A stretch of DNA of 64,000 nucleotides from NCBI GenBank assembly GCA_032718565.1, contig JAVGVS010000241.1, positions 141,501-205,500 on the forward strand, given 5' to 3'. The stretch comes from Distichodus sexfasciatus. Taxonomy: Eukaryota > Chordata > Actinopteri > Characiformes > Distichodontidae. The notes below the pieces were generated by a model. It saw nothing but the letters and a program-made list of their open reading frames with translations. It was not told the DNA's origin and did no database searches. The position numbers and the translations under genes were made by a program. Numbering within the stretch: the stretch's first letter is position 1; each line of letters opens with the position of its first letter. Positions 1 through 10,561 of this stretch are shown one piece after another.

Positions 1-118
1 ACTTACCTCCAGCACTACCACCAGTGCACATTTGAACATTTAGGGCTCCCTTCTGGCCAAAGTTGCTAATTGTCATTAGGAAATGATGGTTGGTTTGGAT
101 GAAAGAGTTTTACATTTG
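1..118 (+). repeat. SINE family A, 3' part (cut by window edge)
   Basis: The text about lining up 'acctccagcactaccacc' followed by a degraded 'ggatgaaagag' tail matches the body and tail of the fuller copies at 250-445, 533-718 and 18390-18592. Only the 3' portion is inside the window. Confidence 0.55.
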
Positions 119-249
119 CATTTACGTCATTTAATACACACCTTTATTCATTTTCTAATTATAGGAGTCTCTCTGAACCAATTTGGTGTAAGGACCTTAC
201 GTTTAGGCTCCATTGTGCTACCACTGCCCCTACATTGGATGCTGTAAAT

Positions 250-445
250 GGGTGGTGGTGGTCTAGTGGTTGGATGCTCAAGGTTCTGGGTGACATGAGG
301 TTGTGGGTTCAAATCTTACCTCCAGCACTACCACCCGCCAGGCACCTAGACGTACATAACACCAAGTTGTTCCTGGGATACTGTCCCTGCAGTTAGGAAA
401 TGGATGAAGTCTCCTTCAAGCAACTTGGGCTTAAGAGCCATGCTT
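250..445 (+). repeat. SINE family A (tRNA-derived)
   Basis: It begins with a tRNA-like head 'gtggtggtctagtggttgga', has a B-box-like 'gtgggttcaaatc', the body 'tacctccagcactaccacc', and a tail with 'gttaggaaatggatgaagt'. The family recurs at least seven times in this window on both strands. The head shows its polymerase III tRNA origin; the exact family name is not assigned here. Confidence 0.7.
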
Positions 446-532
446 TTATAAGTTTTCGGGATTCGAACCCTCAATCTTATGGTCATTAAAACAGGTTTTG
501 TCACTTAGTCCATTGTTCCACCAATGCTGTAA

Positions 533-718
533 ATGTGCGGTGGTCTGGTGGTAGGATGGTAGGAAGGTTCTGGGTTCCAAGAGGTTGTGGGTTCAAATCC
601 TACCTCCATCACTACCACACTTGGGCACCTCAGCATGACCCTTAACCCCAAGTTGCACCAGGGAGACCTTATGATTAGGAAACTAAAGTGTCTTCTAAAT
701 GCCGTAAATGTAAATGTA
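533..718 (+). repeat. SINE family A (tRNA-derived)
   Basis: A second copy lies about 90 bp after the previous one. It has the head 'gcggtggtctggtggtagga', the B-box-like 'gggttcaaatcctacctcc', 'acccttaaccccaagttgc', and the tail 'cttctaaatgccgtaaatg'. The tail resembles the LINE-shared 3' ends seen on fish SINEs. Confidence 0.7.
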
Positions 719-1034
719 GACGGTAAGCGATTGGACACTTGATCTGTACTACCACTTCATCCCCAAGCCAGACTGTGGCCAGTTCCTCTGGGCATGTGTG
801 TGTGTGTGTGTGTGTCTGAGCAGAGTCGTGGTTCTTATTTAACTATATGCTGTAGGGAGATGCAACTCCTGACCGTCCACCAGACCCCTCCGTATTCTGC
901 TGTGTTCGACTTAGATGCTTAGGTTTGCTTTACCTGTATGCTTAGGAGGTGGAAAAAGAAATGATACAAAACAAAAAAAGTACAAAAAACTCTCAACCTT
1001 TTGAAACAAAAAAGAAAAGTCATCCTGCATCCGT
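719..1034. other. Non-coding stretch with a short GT microsatellite
   Basis: Nothing gene-like is seen. A (GT)n run lies near 795-814, and the rest is A/T-rich unique sequence. Confidence 0.5.
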
Positions 1035-1320
1035 TTGCTAAAAGTGCGCCGGTATATTTTTTCTGTCGTCATTTGTGGTATCTCCCCTTGCTTGGCCCCA
1101 CCCAACCCCACCCTTGGATCTCCTGACGTTTGTGGGCTTCTGTGTTTTTTCTGCACCCTCTTTCCCCCTTTTCCTTCCCCGACTCAGGCCCCACCCTCCA
1201 CAGCAACTGTAAATCTATTTAAAAACGGTCCTGTAGATGTATGCAGTTTTTTTCCTTTTGATATGATTACGGATTACAAATGCTCTCAACAGTTACGACA
1301 ATAAAAACCAAATGGACAAA
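1035..1320 (+). other. Possible 3' UTR end of an unidentified + strand gene
   Basis: A C/T-rich then A/T-rich segment ends with a perfect AATAAA at 1300-1305 ('acgacaataaaaaccaaat') and a T/G-rich stretch afterwards, the layout of a vertebrate polyadenylation site. No coding exon of a recognisable gene is visible to its left inside the window. The 89-codon open frame here is Pro/Phe-rich and looks non-coding. It may be the tail of a neighbouring gene lying off the left edge, or chance. Confidence 0.25.
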
Positions 1321-1771
1321 AAAGAACATCGCTGTAGTGCCCTTCTTTTCCGTCCTCTACAGAATTCTACGTGCATTCAGCTCAAGTTTATTTATTATTA
1401 TTGCAAAATTCCCACGTGACTAATAGGTTTGTTATGTAATGACTGCTGTTAATGTGAATGATGTAGCGTTTGAATGTCTTAATGCAAAAATAAAACGTTG
1501 TCCAACGTTAATAAAAATACAAACCATATATAAGCAGTTGTTTTATTACATGGTGAACCATTTCTACTGGGGACGCACAATATGGGAATTAGTGGGAGAT
1601 GCCAAAATCCAATGTTTATGCTTATATCTGCTGATATTGATAAATGCGAACATGCTCTTCCAACCAGTACATTAAAAGATATGTGTTAGTCGTCATGATT
1701 TTACAGCCTACGTTCTCCCTTACTATGGGAAGTCGACTACTTGAACTTGAACACTTTACCTTATGCTTTAA

Positions 1772-2495
1772 GGGCCTGTTTACACGTATGCAATTTTTTA
1801 AATTAACACATTTTTTATATGTTTATTTTTTTAATTGCATTTAGACAACATTCGGTTGAAAAAAAATCTGCAACCCACTAGCACACAAAATGATTCCCAG
1901 CCGCCCTAAAAAGTTCCTAAGCCCCCATATAATTATAGGTGATTTTTATATTTATTTTTCATATAAGAATTTAGTGCAGGCACCAGCAACAATATGGGGG
2001 GAAATAAATAATAATAGGTCTACAAGTTATTATCTGTTTGAAATGAACATTCTGTTTCGTAGCCCGGATGCTAGGCAGGTGGGCGGGCATATGGACCCAG
2101 GCGGAAGTGTCTTCCAGAGAAGGAAGTGAAGGAAAGAAAGTGAGCCAGATAACAGGTCCTGATAAATGCTTTTCAAATAAATGAATTAGATTGATGAAGC
2201 GTATGTAGGTGCAATTAAAAATATGTAGCACATAACCCTAAGCACACCCTAGAGCTAAGCCACCTGTCTTTCCAACCTAGTAGCGTCCCTAACGTCATTG
2301 TTTTAAGACAACTGCGTTTTACGTTTTTACGTGTATCCACGGAATCCAGCGATTTTGAAAAATCTTCACTTTAGAGGATGTTTTTAAAAACATGCATTTG
2401 AGGTGTCTGAACCTCCGTTTCCGCGTTAAAGAAAGGCCCAAACATATGAAAAAATATGTGTTTATAAAAATATCCGCATACGTGTAAACAGGCCC
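1772..2495. mobile_element. Harbinger-like non-autonomous DNA transposon (724 bp)
   Basis: The left end 1772-1791 (gggcctgtttacacgtatgc) is a perfect inverted match to the right end 2476-2495. The element is flanked by TAA on both sides (1769-1771 and 2496-2498). A 3-bp TAA/TTA duplication is the hallmark of PIF/Harbinger elements. No transposase is visible inside, so it is a MITE-type passenger. Confidence 0.8.
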
Positions 2496-2787
2496 TAATT
2501 CGCTAGATTACTTTACCATCGCTCGCTTTTCTTGGTAGAACCAGGAAATTTTGGAACATAACGCAATTACAGTAATGTGTTACTTTTTACTGTAACACTA
2601 CACATTACTAGTAAACGTTTAGTAATATTTTTATGGTAATGCACTTTACAGCACGCGTTTAACCTGAAATTTAGTGCCGTTTTGTTTTAATTAAAAAAAA
2701 AAAACCTGCAACACTGCAGGACCTTTGGCACAAGAGAAAAATTCTGCAAGTAAACTATTTCCTACAGAATTATCGTCTAAAAAGTAC

Positions 2788-2995
2788 GGTGAAACGATAG
2801 TTAAGCGCTTTGCGCCTCACGGCGAAAAGATCCTGGGTTCGAGCCTGGTGACGGTCGTTGGGTCTTTCTGTGTGGAGTTGGCATTCCCTCCCCGTGTTTG
2901 CGTGGGTGTGCGCCAGTTTCCCTCCACAGTCCAAACGTGTGCAATATAGGTTGATTGGTGACTCTAAATTGGTCCCTCAAGGTGTGAGTGTGTGT
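2788..2995 (+). repeat. SINE-like dispersed repeat family C
   Basis: It contains 'cctgggttcgagcctggtg' (B-box-like), 'tttctgtgtggagttggcat', 'ccctccacagtccaaacg' and 'gactctaaattggtccctc'. This order is the same as in the copy at 16605-16955 and in a repeat common in fish genomes. The 3' end is truncated. Confidence 0.65.
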
Positions 2996-3223
2996 AACCG
3001 ATTACAATTCAGCGATAGTTATATTGTAATGTAACAAATCTCTTTGTTATAACAGTAAATCATAATCATAATGTGTTATATTTTGGAAGTCACTCATCCA
3101 ACACTCGTGTAAAAGCGTAACCGGTTCTCAGTCTAATTAGTATTTTTTTTATAAACATGAATATGTCAGTTTGTGAAACATGAATCAGAAAACAAAGTTC
3201 ATTAGAGCGTTAGAACTCCAAAA

Positions 3224-3360
3224 TCAGCGCATATCCATCCATCCGTTATCCGAACCGCTGGATCCCAACTGGGGTCGCGGTGGGGACCGCAGCCTATCCC
3301 GGGAACTACGGGCGCGTGGCGGGGACCAACTCTGGGCAGGCGCCAACACACCACAGGGCA
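3224..3360 (-). repeat. SINE-like repeat family C, 3' fragment
   Basis: 'catccatccgttatccgaac' and 'ggggaccgcagcctatcccg' read in reverse are the 3' end of family C (compare 'taggctgtggtctctgtgaa' and 'aagcggttcagataatga' at 16898-16945). Confidence 0.5.
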
Positions 3361-3389
3361 ATGCATTTCGACATAATGAAACCAATACA

Positions 3390-4048
3390 CAGTGTTGGGG
3401 AGTAACGGAATACATGTACCGGCGTTACATATTTAGAATACAAAATATGAGTAACTGTATTCCGTTACAGTTACCGTTTAAATAGGTGATCATTAGAATA
3501 CAGTTACTTTGTTGAAATAAATGGATTACACGGCGGTCTTTTCCTGTTTCATATATTTGACTCTCCTCTCTATCCTCTCTCTATCCCTCTCTATCCCTCT
3601 CTCTGTCCCTCGAATTTTGGTAATTTCATTGCGGAAACCCGACAAAACACGCCAATAAGAAACACAATGTAGCGTCCTGTTAATGTTGGTGGGCGTCAGT
3701 TACTGTTAATGGACACGAGCCACGCTTTGTAGAGCCAGCAGTGCCGGGCAGGAATGCATTTTTACTCCTGAAATTTCGTCTTTGTCCTCTACAGTAAATA
3801 TTGTGTCTATTCAGGGGAGATTTGAAGCTAACGCTCAGTTTGGTAGAGAAAAACAAACAGGAATTTGCAGGATGTGATTGCTACATTCATGTGGTTGTAA
3901 AAAGCATGACAATATATTAAGTAATCCAAAGTATTCAGAATCGTTACTCACGTGCCATTAACCGCGGAATCGTTACAAAACTACATTTTGGGCATGTATT
4001 CTGTAATCTGTAGTGGAATACATTTTAAAAGTAACCTTCCCAACACTG
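3390..4048. mobile_element. hAT-like non-autonomous transposon (659 bp)
   Basis: The ends are 'cagtgttggggagtaacgg' and 'aagtaaccttcccaacactg', imperfect terminal inverted repeats. Flanks are ccaataca (3382-3389) and ccgataca (4049-4056), an 8-bp target duplication with one mismatch, as expected of hAT insertion. No transposase is seen. Confidence 0.75.
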
Positions 4049-4257
4049 CCGATACAACTGCTTCCTCAACCAAACCTCTGCCATATCGTCAGTAAATAAA
4101 GACATTAACATCAGACGCCACTAGACGCATTCTTTTTTATCTGATATATCTCATTAATGCAAGAAACCTTTTTCATAAAGACAAGTGTCCTTCTGTCCAC
4201 CTGCTTTGTTGAGGACAAGGAACGTGACACTGTGCACTGGTTTTAGTTTGTGAAAAT

Positions 4258-4658
4258 TTATTATGAGAAATGACAGAAGTGAAAAATAAATTAAGACTCT
4301 GGGGAAGGGGGACAGAAGGAGTGATCAGCGACCTGTCCACAGGAAGAGGGGGCGGTATATGTAGCACCTTTGACCTTGCCGTCCGGATGGGCGAGGAGGG
4401 GGGGGTGACCTCTCACTGAGGTCAGAGGTGACACCCCTATATTCTTCTGTACCGCCCCCCTGTGGAGGACGACGACTGTTGCAAAAGCGGACTTCCAAGC
4501 GGACACGACATAAACAGACAAAAAGAATGGCTTAGAAATGGCATCCCATAGTCCTTTATTAAATCCTTTTCCCCGGTGTTTGGGGAGAGAGAGCACGTGG
4601 ACGTCCTGACACCATGGGGTCGGGAGAAATAGATAAAGCTTCCTCTTACGCTTACTTC
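4258..4658 (-). other. myl1: myl1 3' untranslated region
   Basis: The stretch follows the myl1 stop codon at 4661-4659 on the minus strand. Two polyadenylation signals are visible as AATAAA on the minus strand: a near one at 4560-4555 and a far one at 4263-4258. Which one is used cannot be told from sequence alone. No open frame of interest is present. Confidence 0.5.
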
Positions 4659-4687
4659 TTACACGGACATGATGTGTTTCACGAAAG
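4659..4687 (-). CDS. myl1: myl1 coding exon 6 (last)
   Basis: After the acceptor 'cctacag' the exon completes an Ala codon and encodes FVKHIMSV followed by TAA. This is the standard C-terminus of fish MYL1. The sequence is clean. Confidence 0.9.
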
Positions 4688-5544
4688 CTGTAGGAAAGAC
4701 AACATCGAAGAAACAGAAATATAATATTGTTTTAAAGATGCTTTCTATACATCTGAGTTTTGAAACCTTGTCCATTGAATGATGTTGAAAATTATTTTTG
4801 CATTCAGAATTCCATTTGCAACAAAGCAATTCTTATTTTGTGACCACACATTAAGTGTGTAACTGTAATATCTTGTGAAGTGATATCACAAAGAACCGTG
4901 TTTTCATTTTAACGATACATGATAAACTGTGCACAATAAAATGTCAATTTAGAACTAAATTCAACAATGTTTATGTTTTTCCAAAAAAACGAGGTGCGAA
5001 CACTGCTTGTCGAACACTTTGCCTCAGACAATAGTGTATTATAACAATAGTGTAATATAATGTAATCAACTTGTTGCAAATATAATTCTGCATGCAAAGC
5101 TAACGCGAAAGAGTTTTGACAAAAATGAAAACACTGACCATTAAAAGTTCTGTCAACATTTGCCAAAGTTACGGGCAAAGACAAAGAGGTCAGTTTTTAA
5201 AACCCTTATCATTTAACAACAAAAGTCTGAAGGTCAAGCAGCCTTTATGGGACCATTACAGCAGGACCATACTCTTACAGTCTGGTAAAAGTGAGTAATA
5301 ATCAATAAAAACACTCACCCTCATAGTTATTTAACCATTTCTCATCTTCCTGTCATGCATGAGAGCATCAACTCAGGCTCTGACATTTCTCACCTGTCAA
5401 TTTGAATAACCACTGTTATGACACAATACGTAGGTATAACATTATAATATATAATATATAAATGTGATCTTGAATGCATCTCTATTATAGCTGAAATATT
5501 CATTAATAATTCAGATTAATTTTGTCATTAATTACAACGGTGCC

Positions 5545-5591
<47 letters not shown>

Positions 5592-5788
5592 TATTATTAT
5601 TATTATTATTAATATTAATATTAATAATATTATTATTATTATACTGTTGTAATTGCGTCATTATTATATGATCTATAATACAATGTGTTGAAATTAATTT
5701 AAGATGTTAATTCAGTTACAACAACTTATGCTGTATAACAATAATAATAATAATAGTGTGTGTGTGTGTGTTATTTATTTGTTGATAA

Positions 5789-5822
<34 letters not shown>

Positions 5823-8800
5823 TGATGTCTATAATACAATTTTATTTGCTTCTAAAATTGGCACAAATTTTGCCTCATTTTAAAAATGACTAGACAAACA
5901 TTGGTATCTTCAATATAAATCATCAGTGGCTTTGTTAGCTTCTACAAAAATGGGTTATTATTATTATTATTATTATTGTGTGTGTGTGTGTGTGTGTGTG
6001 TGATTATTATTATTATTATTATCCCAGGCGAGCAGCATGCAGATGTTGCAGTGTGGAAAGGACGATACGCAGCTCAGCGCCCATCACTGTGCCGTTTCCC
6101 TCCTTGTCAAAGACACGCAGACCCTCAACGTAGTCGTCAAATGTGCCCTTGTTTGGGCTGTTGACCACGTACTGCAGCATGGGCAGGAATTCCTCAAACA
6201 CCACCCTCTTGTTGGCCATCTCTGTGGAGGGGTCAGAGAGCTCAAAGGTCAGTGGAGGAAGCGCGGGAAACAAACAGGTGCTTGTAACACATGGGGTAAC
6301 ACAAGTGTGCACATCTTACAGTCAAGAAGTGAAAAAAGCAGTGTATCAAAAAATACTTGGACTGGAATGAGAGAAAAGCAGGTTGTAGTTCTTAAATTGA
6401 TGCCAACCAACCTATTACTAGTTTATTTGGAGAATTTAACGACAAATATAATAACCACTCTTCATATTGTTCAGAATTATTCAGCTGAAAATATGTTAAG
6501 CATTTTTCAAACATTTTCATCAGGAATCCACTGCAGAACATTATGATGATTTGAACTTAGTTGATCAGATCCAAAAATAATATATGCATTCCTATGATTC
6601 TGTCACAAGATGTGGGTTGCATGTGTTCTTCCAGAGCAGGGGTTTCACCGTAAAGCTAAAATATTTGAGAAGTGCAAGATTTCTTTCAGACCTTGACATA
6701 AGTTGCCAAGGATTTTCTTCACGTCTTTGTTGGTGGGGTTCTGTCCCAGGGCACGCATGATGTCAGCGACCTGGTTGTAGGCAATCTTATTGTCACCAAC
6801 TCTGTCGAAAAAGGCAAGGCTTCCTAGCAGTCTGTAGGGATGAACAGGAAGGGAGCTTAATTTAAACAGCATCAACCCATACGTTATATAACACCTCTTG
6901 TGAAAGCCTTTACCCAAAATGTTATTCCCCTGATAGACGATGTTCCTCGAATTAAAAACATAATTTGACAATAAATTTGAGAATCCTATCATGTCATAAT
7001 CATGTACCCATGCTCTGGAACAGTCTCACTCCTGGATTATCAGTATAATCCCTCATAAATGATTTAGGTTGAATAAGGTTGAAGAATGCCTTTATTCATT
7101 AATAAAATCTTTCCCTCTTCTCTGTCATCACCTGCCAGTCAGGCTTGGGTTGACTCCTGCAATGCCAAACATTTCACTCACTGACGCTCACGAATTAAGA
7201 GCAACAGGTGCCCATTTGCCCACCGACGGGGCCCACCGGGCGATAATGAGGGCGAGCTATTTCAATGGGCTTTGCTGTGGTCTAGCTCGAAAGTGAGTCA
7301 GTGCAGTGAAAGACTGATAACTCACAGACAGCCACTCACCCCCTGGTAACCAAGGCTGGATAACACTAAATCTTGAGTCGTCGCGCTCCCAAGAATATAA
7401 CCCCATCCATATAAAGGCAGCAGCATGTCGCCTCGCGTAAATCCAGGAATGCTGACTGGGGCGTAACCTACACCGTCCTGAAGACGGCTGACCTCTCCTT
7501 TGGGCGATGTGAGCATTCCTCTGCTTAATGAACAGCCTTGAATCACAATGGCTGTTCACGCTGACGCTAGGACTGGAGTGGGTTATAGTATTGATTGTGT
7601 AATTTAAGTTGTGGGAAGTGGGGTGGCACCTTTGATACGAATTGGATTTCCTTAATCAAATGAAAACAATGAATCTACGGTTACATTTTTGAGACATAAA
7701 AAGTTATTTCTTCCATTCATCCATCCTATTTATTTAGCAGTTAGTATTTTCTTATTCGGTTATTCTTTTCATTTCATTTCAAGGCTTGCATGCACTGTTG
7801 AGTCAATAAATTTCAATGCACATAGACCTCTACGAATTGTGTATATAGGAAGATTTTAAGATAGACTCACCCTCAAGCTGGTCTGGTGTGAACTCAACCT
7901 GTGAAGAGACAAGAGCAAAAATGTATTTTTACTGTAATCACAGAAGTTTTAACCGAGAATTTTCATAGTATATATCAATAAACAAATTGCCTGAAATAGT
8001 CCTGCAGTTCAATTAGCAAATTTAAGATTTAAATCATGGAAAATCATACAAATGTTGGATAAGTCATAGCCACTGTAATGCTATAACAAATCTGGAAAGG
8101 TGTATGTTGTTTAGCTTACTTGTTTTTGGTCATTTATCTTAACAATATCTTTATTGATGTTCAAGATTCAATTCAAGATTCAAGGTTCAAGAGATTCAAG
8201 ATTCTTGATTTGTCACATACATAGTTATACAAGTACAACATGTAGTATAATGTTGCCTGAATGATCTAAAGACTGTGCAAAATCAAAAATAGAATTCCGA
8301 CTACATAAAAGGTTACAGGTTAAGTTGAAATTGTACAATAAACTAAACAGTAAGTATAAAATATATACATACATAAAATATATAGAAAATCAAGAGAATC
8401 TATGGGTTATACAACAGAGAGTGAGCATCTTACAGTAAAAACTATATATTTAAAGTGCAATGTGTGTTTTTACAGAAATTCCCGAATTATGAAAACAGCC
8501 ATCAATCACCAGTATTTGCCATGAAAATGAGTCACGTCTGGTATTAATATCCTGCTTCAAGGGAAGCGGAAAAGCTCAAGTCTCAGACACAGAGTTTGAA
8601 ACTGTATCTCACCATCTTTAACTGTTAGTTTCCTCCACGATGGTAACATGACCACAGGAGCTCCATCTTTGGCTGTCTTAACACTTCTCTACTTTTGAAT
8701 TGAATGTTACGCTCAGCATGCCACTAATTCAGTATCTCAGTCAAGCGCGGTGAATGATTATATTTTAAAGAATGCAAGATTATTTTTTCCAATTAACCAT

Positions 8801-9744
8801 TTAACGTTAATGGAACTATCCATGGTGCTGAACACACCTACACACTCGTCTTACATACTCACCTGACAACCTTAATGAGCACGCTCAAGCAATATATACT
8901 TTCTAAAATGAAGGTTAGTAAATGCTTCTGTGTTATTGTATATATATTTTGATAAAAGATTTTTACACTGAATGGTATGGTGTGAAATTCTTTGCGATGG
9001 AAAGAACCTTCACTAGAAAGCCAAGCTAAGTGCTTCCTTTTGCATTAAAGCTACTACAGCCTCACACATGGCTCTGTGGATTCACTCCTTTTCTTGTTAT
9101 ATTTATTTTGTGATTATTCATTTTATGAGTGGATTGTTTATAATTCTACACATGCAATCTAATTATTTTAGATAATACATGCTCATTTAACATACACAGG
9201 CTCTCAGAATAAAGGTGGATGGATTTTAAATTTGTATTTGTTAGATAGTTAGTTTATTTGTTATTATTTTGGTTTATTAGTTTATTTGTTATTAATTTTC
9301 CCATATCATTCATTAATCAATGAATGATATGGGAAATGTATTATTAATAATAATAATAATAATACTTTTATTACTAACACTGATACTACTACTACTACTA
9401 CTACTAATAATAATAATAATAACAATAATAATAATAATAATAATAATAACTAAAATTTACATTTTAGTGTCCAAACTTCATAGATTAAAAACAGCATATT
9501 AACAACAGTGGTTTGTGTAGAACTAATATTACTTATATTATATAATGAATATCATGTATATACTCAAATCTATGGCTATTTCTTTGCCAGTGTTTATAAG
9601 GGTGTGTAACTTAGTTAAACAGCAGCTGTTGATTTACATCTAGCGTTAGAGTTTTAAAGAACTAATGTGGGCTACAATGAACTAACATACAACACTTAGG
9701 GCATCTGCTAGATGTACAAATGTAAATATAAGTAACTTTATTTT

Positions 9745-9804
<60 letters not shown>

Positions 9805-10053
9805 TGCATGTAATTTTTTCTCTGTAAGTTGGTGTTGCTGCAACAGCATTGTGCTCTATGTGTATTTGTGACGCATGCTGGATGTGCAGTATATATGTGT
9901 TTTTACCTTGACTGCCGATAGGTTCACGGGCGCGGCCTTGGGCTTACCCTCGGGCTCTGGGGCGGCTCTTTGGGGCGCTGGCAGGCCTTGGTATGGTGTG
10001 GCTCTGACCTTCTTGGCGGGTTCGGGCTTCTTGACGTCTTTCTTGGGTGCCAT
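4659..10053 (-). CDS. myl1: Myosin light chain 1, fast skeletal (MLC1f), six coding exons, damaged as assembled
   Basis: This encodes the essential (alkali) light chain that wraps the lever arm of fast-muscle myosin heavy chain in the sarcomere. Coding exons, minus strand: 10053-9907, 7898-7871, 6831-6692, 6221-6049, 5393-5319, 4687-4659. The N-terminus MAPKKDVKKPEPAKK is the Lys/Pro/Ala-rich actin-binding extension specific to the LC1f isoform. EF-hand-like parts follow, with FDRVGDNKIAYNQVADIMRA, then VEGLRVFDKEGNGTVMGAEL, and the conserved end FVKHIMSV. Exon 3 has TAG in frame and lacks one T. Exon 4 has no GT donor. Exon 5 has several single-base indels. Exons 1, 2 and 6 are intact. The damage looks like local sequence error, though a decaying copy cannot be excluded. 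The alternative LC3f first exon was not securely found. The gene identity is firm. Confidence 0.9.
5319..5393 (-). pseudogene. myl1: myl1 coding exon 5, frame broken by indels as assembled
   Basis: The exon has a good acceptor (ttgacag) and a strong donor (GAGG|gtgagtg). Its DNA is recognisably the fourth EF-hand exon: 'gtcagagcctgag', 'gacaggaagatgaga' and 'aactatgagg' match the family pattern KMSEPE..DALM.GQEDE.G.INYE. Read straight it hits TGA early. At least four single-base gains or losses are needed to follow the family frame. Observed length is 75 bp against about 78 expected. Confidence 0.75.
5547..5642. repeat. (AAT)n / (ATT)n self-complementary microsatellite
   Basis: A pure AAT run (about 5547-5589) is followed directly by a TTA run to about 5610 and then mixed AT triplets. 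The two halves are reverse complements and can fold into a long hairpin. It lies in myl1 intron 4. Confidence 0.85.
5738..6022. repeat. Cluster of GT and ATT microsatellites in myl1 intron 4
   Basis: Runs of (AAT)n(GT)n near 5738-5820, and (ATT)n(GT)n(ATT)n at 5955-6022, the last ending within about 27 bp of exon 4. The expected exon 4 donor is missing just beside this array. Confidence 0.85.
6049..6221 (-). CDS. myl1: myl1 coding exon 4, donor site not found
   Basis: Acceptor 'cctccacag'; the exon reads EMANKRVVFEEFLPMLQYVV then the linker and FVEGL-type stretch VEGLRVFDKEGNGTVMGAEL and RIVLSTL. The family's exon ends one base after this Leu codon, before GT. Here the sequence goes straight to 'caacatctgcatgctgctcg' and a microsatellite with no GT, so the donor is absent from the assembly. 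Confidence 0.85.
6692..6831 (-). CDS. myl1: myl1 coding exon 3, nonsense codon and 1-bp loss as assembled
   Basis: The exon follows 'ccctacag'. Its first codons give Asp-Cys-stop (TAG at 6826-6824), where the family has Lys or Arg. One T is missing before the Phe-Phe-Asp-Arg stretch. The rest reads clean as DRVGDNKIAYNQVADIMRA then LGQNPTNKDVKKILGN. The exon's 3' end (LCQ) is one codon shorter than usual and diverged. Donor AAG|gtctga is weak. Confidence 0.8.
7000..7600. other. CpG-rich unique segment in myl1 intron 2
   Basis: No exon is recognised. The segment is more GC-rich than its surroundings and holds a CArG-like 'ccatataaagg' and an E-box (caggtg near 7206). It may be regulatory; the overlapping open frames look spurious. 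Confidence 0.3.
7871..7898 (-). CDS. myl1: myl1 coding exon 2 (28 bp, LC1f-specific)
   Basis: Acceptor 'gtctcttcacag' and donor 'gtgagtctat' frame a 28-bp exon encoding VEFTPDQLE plus one base. The small LC1-specific exon of MYL1 genes is also 28 bp. The phase joins exon 1 (phase 0) to exon 3. Confidence 0.85.
8155..8420. repeat. Probable dispersed repeat with 'attcaagattcaa' start
   Basis: Direct short repeats of 'attcaagattcaa' lead into 'ttgtcacatacatagttata'. This opening is common to a dispersed fish repeat. No second copy with this exact body is in the window. Confidence 0.4.
9344..9449. repeat. (AAT)n/(ACT)n microsatellite
   Basis: Interrupted AAT triplets, an ACT run near 9388-9407, and AAT again; in myl1 intron 1. 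Confidence 0.9.
9752..9804. repeat. (ATT)n microsatellite
   Basis: Pure ATT triplets in myl1 intron 1, about 100 bp from exon 1. Confidence 0.9.
9907..10053 (-). CDS. myl1: myl1 coding exon 1 (LC1f N-terminal extension)
   Basis: ATG at 10053-10051 opens 49 codons starting MAPKKDVKKPEPAKK and ending APVNLSAVK before donor gtaaaa. The MAPKKD start and the Ala/Pro/Lys tail are diagnostic of LC1f. The frame is clean. Confidence 0.92.
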
Positions 10054-10345
10054 GTTGTGATGGGTGTCAGATTCAGGACTCGGGACCTGGGACAAGGGAG
10101 GCGAGCAGCGCTGAGTGGGAAGCACGAGGCAGGACGGCGTGTGCGGCCTAATATAAGCGTGCCTCGGGGCCAGGTTTTGGAGCACACACCCGCGGCCCGA
10201 TTGGACGTGAGAGATGGGCCTTGACTGTAAATGGCAATGGGGGCGGTGGCAGAAACAGGGAGGGAGGAGCAGGAGGGAGGAACCGGGTGGAGTTTATTTT
10301 TGGAGAAGAAACATTAAATGGTGAATAGGCTCTTAAAAATAAATG
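10054..10345 (-). promoter_or_regulatory. myl1: myl1 LC1f proximal promoter and 5' UTR
   Basis: This lies directly upstream of the LC1f start codon. It holds a TATA-like 'cttatatta' (minus strand, about 10150) and a perfect MEF2 consensus TTAAAAATAA at 10333-10342. MEF2 drives fast-muscle light chain genes. The transcription start was not determined. Confidence 0.45.
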
Positions 10346-10561
10346 CTTCCCAAACGGAATCTATTGTTGATGCTGAGGATCAACAGATTTACGCCGTGGC
10401 TAAAATACGATGGGATGAATTGCAACAGGGTTGGGGTGAAATTAGCAGTTATAACAACCTCCAGAAAAATTAATGGTTAGGTTCATTTTCACGCAGAAAG
10501 GAGTGAGTTCAGTATGTTGCACTATTAACTAATATCAACAGTCATTTATGGAATTTATCAA
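10346..10561. other. Non-coding, nothing recognised
   Basis: A/T-rich unique sequence upstream of myl1 without exon or repeat signature. Confidence 0.4.

Noticed and set aside
4909..5184. 91-codon minus-strand open frame as a missing myl1 exon
   Set aside because: It has no light-chain similarity; the true exon 5 remnant was located at 5319-5393.
6037..6546. 169-codon + strand open frame
   Set aside because: It is the antisense of myl1 exon 4, whose minus-strand reading is a clear EF-hand light chain.
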